Below, piece by piece: positions 44,345 to 49,302 of a stretch of DNA of 49,302 bases. Within the stretch, counting starts at the first letter, position 1. Each line of letters starts with the position of its first letter. The position numbers and the translations under genes were made by a program. The notes beneath the pieces are model-generated. The model saw nothing but the letters and a program-made list of their open reading frames with translations. It made no database searches and was not told the DNA's origin. The stretch is from Candidatus Nomurabacteria bacterium RIFCSPHIGHO2_01_FULL_40_20 (lineage in GTDB: Bacteria > Patescibacteriota > Minisyncoccia > Phycocordibacterales > UBA9973): the NCBI GenBank assembly GCA_001786835.1, contig MFTO01000001.1, forward strand, positions 1-49,302, in the 5' to 3' direction.

Positions 44345-44755
44345 ATGAAATGTACAACACTCGTTCTTTTGCTGACAATAATATCGGCAGGTTGTGGCAT
44401 GGAGCTAGAAATGGTTCTGCCAGAAACTGTGAATATTTTCGATGGAAAGTACTTTTCAGTCGTTTACGTTCCGAAAGGGGCAACTCACTCCTTATTGTCA
44501 GGTGGTATCGCGACTGAAAGTGGGTGGATAATTCAAAAAAAAGAGACTGCTATGAATATCGACGGATACTATTACCTCGATATGGGGCCTGAAAAAGGAA
44601 AGCGCTTAATTCCTGAATTGCATGGAAAATCCCTTGGATGGGTATTTCTATCAGTGGACAAGGAGGCTCATTCTGGTGATATGGTTGCGGTCGACGATTA
44701 CCAAGGTGACTGGCAACATATTGTATATGAGGAGGTGGCCATCTTGCGAATCTAA
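44345..44755 (+). CDS. Small lipoprotein, unknown function
   Basis: 136 aa with a lipoprotein signal (hydrophobic LVLLLTIISAGC, lipobox SAGC at about residues 14-17). The mature domain is predicted beta-rich (YFSVVYVPKGATHSLLSGG; LGWVFLSVDKEAHSGDMVAV). Not recognised. It has a leader of uncertain length, not the leaderless arrangement, and is followed by a strong terminator. Confidence 0.6.
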   Translation: MKCTTLVLLLTIISAGCGMELEMVLPETVNIFDGKYFSVVYVPKGATHSLLSGGIATESGWIIQKKETAMNIDGYYYLDMGPEKGKRLIPELHGKSLGWVFLSVDKEAHSGDMVAVDDYQGDWQHIVYEEVAILRI

Positions 44756-44774
44756 AGATATCGGTTTTTCGGAT

Positions 44775-44816
44775 AGTGCCGGGGTTGGTCCATTGGACAA
44801 CCTCGGCTATTTTTTT
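44775..44816 (+). terminator. Rho-independent terminator
   Basis: GCCGGGGTTGGTCC and GGACAACCTCGGC form a long stem with a 3-nt loop, then a T-run. Confidence 0.85.
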
Positions 44817-44871
44817 ACCTAAAAAGCCATAAAATAAGGGGTTTCTACACCGGGTTTTCCACAGTTTCAGT

Positions 44872-44901
44872 GTTGACATTGACAAAAGGGCTTAAATATG
44901 A
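44872..44901 (+). promoter_or_regulatory. Consensus -35/-10 promoter
   Basis: TTGACA, an 18-bp spacer and TATGAT. It is the clearest bipartite promoter in the window and is followed by an untranslated stretch of about 105 nt (to 45011), with a possible hairpin between CCCCTA and TAGGAG (about 44970-44985), before a small membrane-protein ORF and a lipoprotein gene. Confidence 0.65.
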
Positions 44902-45011
44902 TAGGATACTTGTGAACTCAATAAATCTTTGACAAATGTTTTCATAAGAGAGTTTTTGGTGACCCCAGTCCCCTATTTTTAGGAGCTTGAGGTAACCAAA
45001 AATCTCAAAAC

Positions 45012-45152
45012 GTGAAAACTACAAAAATTATTCCGAAAGAAGAAGAAATCTCAACAGGAGAAATCCTTCTGTGTATTTTTTTCTTATTTCTCGTACTTTG
45101 TCTGGTATCAAACATTATGCCAGATCCGCATTCGCCGTTATTTCAAGAATGA
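45012..45152 (+). CDS. Putative 46-aa small membrane protein (GTG start)
   Basis: A 47-codon frame from GTG encodes a basic/acidic N terminus (KTTKIIPKEEEISTGE), one transmembrane helix (ILLCIFFLFLVLCLVSNI) and a short tail ending LFQE. It fills the otherwise non-coding gap between a consensus promoter and the lipoprotein gene 30 nt downstream. Support is limited: no strong Shine-Dalgarno at the usual distance and no homology known to me. Confidence 0.4.
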   Translation: MKTTKIIPKEEEISTGEILLCIFFLFLVLCLVSNIMPDPHSPLFQE

Positions 45153-45182
45153 TTTCATCACCACCGAAAAATCTGAAACACA

Positions 45183-45659
45183 ATGAAACAGCTTTTTTTG
45201 CTCTTCCTTATTTGTTGTGCAATCTTTTTTCTGATTTCATGTCAGAAGGAAGAATATGCATCACCCATGTCCACCACAGAAACTAAACCTGCAGACACTC
45301 TCTGCTTCAATGTCAAGATTCTTTATCAAGACTCCAGTAGCATGGAGATAAAGATTCTAGCTGCCTACGATCCCAAAACTTTGTATTTCACAGAGTTTGA
45401 CTCCACAAAAATGATGTTGGACACGGTAGCTGTCTTCCACGCCAATTTAGTTGTGGGTTCCTACTACTGGGAAATTCAAGAGTGGGTAAACGGAATGATG
45501 GTGACAATAGAAGTACCCATTACCGTTACTTGGTGCACAGAGCCAGTAGCTTATGTCACCTTGTCGGTTCCTTGGGGAACCTGCGGAGTCATAGGTTATG
45601 TACGTGGGGAGAGGTGTAAAATACCTCTCGACGGTCCGGGATCAATAACCCCGGGATAA
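45183..45659 (+). CDS. Lipoprotein, unknown function
   Basis: 158 aa with a clear signal (KQLFLLFLICCAIFFLISC, lipobox LISC about residues 17-20) followed by a flexible Thr/Ser-rich linker and a beta-rich domain (FNVKILYQDSSSMEIKILAA; VVGSYYWEIQEWVNGMMVTI; TVTWCTEPVAYVTLSVPW) with further Cys that could form disulfides. It ends in a Gly/Pro tail. Not recognised. Followed by a strong terminator. Confidence 0.6.
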   Translation: MKQLFLLFLICCAIFFLISCQKEEYASPMSTTETKPADTLCFNVKILYQDSSSMEIKILAAYDPKTLYFTEFDSTKMMLDTVAVFHANLVVGSYYWEIQEWVNGMMVTIEVPITVTWCTEPVAYVTLSVPWGTCGVIGYVRGERCKIPLDGPGSITPG

Positions 45660-45691
45660 AAATAAATTTTTCCAGTGCAAGCCGAAAGGCA

Positions 45692-45732
45692 AGAGAGCCT
45701 TGTTCACATTTGTGACAAGGCCTCTTTTTTTG
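45692..45732 (+). terminator. Rho-independent terminator
   Basis: AGAGAGCCTTGTTCAC and GTGACAAGGCCTCT pair around a short ATT loop, then eight T. Confidence 0.85.
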
Positions 45733-45739
45733 CCCAATT

Positions 45740-46204
45740 TTAATTTTCGGGATGCTTTAGAGTATGCAAATGGGAAAGTATGCCTATCGCTATCGCGATG
45801 ATGAGAATATTTTTTATAATATATTGCCCTTCGAGAGTCGGCACCAAGAAACCATCCCATGTAAACTGCGGAAGTAAAAATAAAGGCATAATCGTAGTAA
45901 TCAAATGTAGGGCTAAGACAAAAATAGCAAGACGTTCCAAATGCGGAATGATAAATAAAATACCGATAACCATTTCAAGAAGTCCAAAAGCAACCAGAAA
46001 AGATTCTGGGCTTATCCCCGGCATCGTAGCTTTAAGGAGAGCCACAACTAAAGGGCTTGCAGGCGAGAGCGCAAAAACTTTTAATATTCCAAACCAAAAA
46101 TAAATGAGAAATATGGCAAAGCGCGAAAACGGCATCGCCCATTTTTTGGCAAAGTGAATCATTTTTTCATCCCAAGTTTTTAATTTTCCATGAATTTCGT
46201 TCAT
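45740..46204 (-). CDS. DoxX-family membrane protein
   Basis: 154 aa from the ATG at 46204, with four helices (FSRFAIFLIYFWFGILKVFA; FLVAFGLLEMVIGILFII; LAIFVLALHLITTIMPLFLL; IIKNILIIAIAIGIL). Length and pattern fit the DoxX/DUF417-like group. An alternative start at 46258 would run into atpC and is rejected because TGT-TATAAT lies exactly 6 nt before 46204. It therefore has its own promoter just beyond the ATP synthase operon. Confidence 0.78.
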   Translation of the reverse strand: MNEIHGKLKTWDEKMIHFAKKWAMPFSRFAIFLIYFWFGILKVFALSPASPLVVALLKATMPGISPESFLVAFGLLEMVIGILFIIPHLERLAIFVLALHLITTIMPLFLLPQFTWDGFLVPTLEGQYIIKNILIIAIAIGILSHLHTLKHPEN

Positions 46205-46210
46205 ACAAAT

Positions 46211-46219
46211 ATTATAACA
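46211..46219 (-). promoter_or_regulatory. Extended -10 promoter of the DoxX gene
   Basis: TGT-TATAAT ends 6 nt before the ATG at 46204 and abuts the atpC stop. Confidence 0.6.
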
Positions 46220-46220
46220 C

Positions 46221-46667
46221 TTACTTCCTATACTTTTTCTTACGCCACTTGTCAGCAATCTTTACTCTTGTAAGCGAGCGTTCGAGTTCGGCCTCAAAGT
46301 GTTCAAAATCAACTGTGCCTTTGTCTTCCATCATCTTGCGAAGCTCTTCGCTTTTCGCTTTAGCTTTGGCAATTGCTTCATCTGTGATATCCCCTACATG
46401 TTCGGCAAAATCCGCCAAAACTGCGACTTCGGTATTGCCGTCCGCCCCAATTTTCACTTCCACAAACCCTCCCGCCACAGCAAAAGGAATCGGCTCGCCA
46501 CCCGACATAGCTACAATGTCCCCTGACTTAAGCCCAACGATTATCGGAATATGTTCCGGCAAGACCGTAATCTCGCCTTCCAAGGTAGGCATAGTTACTT
46601 GGTCCACCATCTCCTCTAGCACCAAGCGCTCTGGGGTGACTATTTTTAAATTAATTTTCTTAATCAT
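46221..46667 (-). CDS. atpC: F1 ATP synthase epsilon subunit
   Basis: 148 aa. The N-terminal beta-sandwich (INLKIVTPERLVLEEMVDQV; LEGEITVLPEHIPIIVGLKS) and C-terminal helical hairpin (IAKAKAKSEELRKMMEDKG) are typical. It regulates rotation of the central stalk. Last gene of the atp operon, 85 nt after atpD; the spacer is made of 7-bp repeats with hairpin potential. Confidence 0.92.
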   Translation of the reverse strand: MIKKINLKIVTPERLVLEEMVDQVTMPTLEGEITVLPEHIPIIVGLKSGDIVAMSGGEPIPFAVAGGFVEVKIGADGNTEVAVLADFAEHVGDITDEAIAKAKAKSEELRKMMEDKGTVDFEHFEAELERSLTRVKIADKWRKKKYRK

Positions 46668-46752
46668 TAGATTTAAGATTAGAGATTTTAGATTTGAGTA
46701 ATTAGATTCATTTGCATCTCACTACCAACTTTAATCTAAAATCTGCCAACTA
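46668..46752 (-). repeat. Heptad repeats in the atpD-atpC spacer
   Basis: On the plus strand units of TTAGATT type (TTAGATT, TAAGATT, AGAGATT, TTAGATT) fill about 46668-46709; inverted units (TTAATCT, AAAATCT) fill about 46731-46745. The two arrays can form a stem of about 12 bp. Confidence 0.75.
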
Positions 46753-48174
<1,422 letters not shown>

Positions 48175-48537
48175 TTATTTCTTTGGTTTTAGTAATAATG
48201 ATTTTTCAAGACCGTATAACATTTTTGCACATTCTTCATATTCGTTATAAAACTCCTCAAATTCTTTCTTTTTTAAATATCCTTTCTTGGTCGCAATATC
48301 CAAATGATGCAATGTTTCTCTTAATTCCCCTTGTGATCGACTTATACATTCTGTAAAAATAGTCGTGTGTTTATTACCAAAACCTTCTGCTAAATTCGCT
48401 GGTATAGAATTAGAAGATCTTCTTAGCTGAGAACCAAGTTCGTATAATTCATATTTAGGAAATGTTAATGTTAAATCGTTCATTTTTAGTGCTAATATTG
48501 AAAGTCTTTTATAAACTTGTAAATCATTGAATTTCAT
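48175..48537 (-). CDS. Four-helix-bundle protein (S23 / IVS family) inside the atp operon
   Basis: 120 aa. FNDLQVYKRLSILALKMNDL, YELGSQLRRSSNSIPANLAE and GFGNKHTTIFTECISRSQGE, then LRETLHHLDIA are the hallmark of S23-type proteins first described in 23S rRNA intervening sequences; they form four-helix pentamers of unknown function. Finding one between atpG and atpD is unusual. AGATT heptad arrays flank it in opposite orientation, so it may be an inserted cassette. Confidence 0.9.
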   Translation of the reverse strand: MKFNDLQVYKRLSILALKMNDLTLTFPKYELYELGSQLRRSSNSIPANLAEGFGNKHTTIFTECISRSQGELRETLHHLDIATKKGYLKKKEFEEFYNEYEECAKMLYGLEKSLLLKPKK

Positions 48538-48581
48538 CTCTAATCTTATATTTTTTAATTTAATCTGTAATCTTTAATCTG
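48538..48581 (-). repeat. Heptad repeats between atpG and the S23-type gene
   Basis: Plus-strand units TTTAATC, TGTAATC, TTTAATC run up to the atpG stop, inverted relative to 48130-48174. Confidence 0.7.
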
Positions 48582-49302
48582 CTAACTAATGCTGACCATT
48601 CCTGCGCTTATTTCACTTATCTCCTGTGTAATGCCTGCTTGACGGGCTTTGTTAAATACTAAAGTTAGGTCATCTATCATTTCGCCGGAAGCCTCGGATG
48701 CATTTTTCATCGCTACCATTCTCGCGGATTGCTCGGAAGCATTAGACTCCAACATCATCTGATATATCTGCATCCTAGTCAATTTCTCCGCCAAGCTCCC
48801 AATCAGCGCATTCACATCCCCTTCTAACAAATAGTTCCCCCCCTGCTCTCTCTGCGGAAGACCGTCTTCCGCAGAATTTTCGGCTAGATTCTCAATAAAT
48901 TCTTTCAGTTCAGCTTTGGAAACCGGCAAGATTTGTTTCAAATGTGGCTTTTGGAAAAGCGCAGAGACATAGTCGGTGTAAGCCACTATTACTTTATCAT
49001 AGGTGCCCTTGGTGTATTCATCAATAAGCATTTTAGAAATTGGCAAAATGTCGCGGAGAGTTATGTGGTCTGGAAGTTCTACGAAGCTTGCGATAACATT
49101 TTTGCCAATTCTGCGCATCGCCCCGTCCCCCTTCTTACCAATAGTAATAACGTCAAAGACTGTCTTTGACATGTCGGATTTTAGGAGAGTAAGGGCTTTT
49201 TTGATAACTTGCGCATTGTAAGCTCCGCAGAGTCCACGATTAGATGTTATAAGTACAAGCAGTACTTGCCCTGAGCTCGTCGAAGGATTTTTTTGAACAA
49301 AA
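48582..49302 (-). CDS. atpG: F1 ATP synthase gamma subunit (5' end beyond window)
   Basis: Central rotor shaft. The frame is open from the window edge: TSNRGLCGAYNAQVIKKALT is the conserved core, the Rossmann-like part follows, and the C-terminal helix is MVAMKNASEASGEMIDDLTL with FNKARQAGITQEISEISAGM. 240 codons are visible; the N-terminal helix is missing. An internal ATG at 49172 is not the start. Two palindromic elements lie in frame: 49269-49287 (PSTSSGQ, before TSNRG) and 48851-48875 (AEDGLPQR). Confidence 0.93.
   Translation of the reverse strand, partial: FVQKNPSTSSGQVLLVLITSNRGLCGAYNAQVIKKALTLLKSDMSKTVFDVITIGKKGDGAMRRIGKNVIASFVELPDHITLRDILPISKMLIDEYTKGTYDKVIVAYTDYVSALFQKPHLKQILPVSKAELKEFIENLAENSAEDGLPQREQGGNYLLEGDVNALIGSLAEKLTRMQIYQMMLESNASEQSARMVAMKNASEASGEMIDDLTLVFNKARQAGITQEISEISAGMVSIS
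48851..48875 (-). repeat. Coding palindrome 1 in atpG
   Basis: Perfect inverted repeat with 12-bp arms (TCTGCGGAAGAC / GTCTTCCGCAGA) around a single C, encoding AEDGLPQ. Confidence 0.8.
49269..49287 (-). repeat. Coding palindrome 2 in atpG (PSTSSGQ element)
   Basis: CCTTCGACGAGCTCAGG on the coding strand is a quasi-palindrome; elements of this kind are scattered in many bacterial genomes. Read in frame as PSTSSGQ just before the conserved TSNRGLCG. Confidence 0.7.

Overview
The window looks like part of a chromosome from an uncultivated ultrasmall bacterium of the Candidate Phyla Radiation / Patescibacteria, probably Parcubacteria-like. This is inference from gene content. The signs are an archaeal/eukaryal-type aspartyl-tRNA synthetase, a stand-alone riboflavin kinase domain, a PriA that has lost its ATPase motifs, several large cysteine-rich proteins that I associate with this group, a four-helix-bundle (S23-type) gene inside the ATP synthase operon, AT-rich sequence and very short spacers. 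TGA is used as stop, so this is not a recoded lineage. No rRNA, tRNA, CRISPR array or transposase gene is visible.

Layout. 1-3876: scpA (cut by the window edge) diverges from an M1 aminopeptidase gene broken by an exact 455-bp tandem duplication. 3897-8520 is an accessory island: a divergent sigma factor resembling the Bacteroidetes primary sigma, a RelE/RHH toxin-antitoxin pair, a TrpR-like regulator behind palindromic boxes, two unrecognised genes, and a Doc/Fic toxin with an HTH partner. 8528-9598: pterin-4a-carbinolamine dehydratase and phenylalanine hydroxylase. 9771-17746: three transporters or membrane proteins, riboflavin kinase, aspS, a PRPP-synthetase-like gene, trpS, dnaB. 17808-25324: recR, an inositol-phosphatase-like gene, rplU, an AI-2E transporter, cysS, rseP. 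25327-32396: three paralogous cysteine-rich proteins interleaved with frr and an MFS transporter. 32440-43213: holB-like, mreB, guaB-purA, guaA, priA, VKOR. 43233-46204: two DoxX-like proteins, rsmI, small lipoproteins. 46221-49302: atpC, atpD, an S23-type gene and atpG (cut by the window edge).

Four patterns recur across genes. (1) At least fourteen genes have a -10 hexamer TANNNT, usually preceded by TGN, exactly 6 nt before the start codon and with no Shine-Dalgarno; two more have 7 nt. Leaderless transcription from extended -10 promoters therefore looks like the default here. (2) Short palindromes lie in frame inside conserved genes (M1 peptidase, cysS twice, holB, atpG twice), much like Rickettsia palindromic elements. 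(3) Several operon spacers are built of degenerate 7-bp repeats (CTAGNNN, or TTAGATT-like) that place TAG or TAA every 7 nt and so stop all three frames. (4) The three cysteine-rich proteins share a ribbon-solenoid-ribbon plan, and one has lost all four N-terminal CxxC pairs.

Most of the remaining genes are core replication, translation, nucleotide and energy functions in short operons with 1-15 nt spacing or ATGA-type overlaps.
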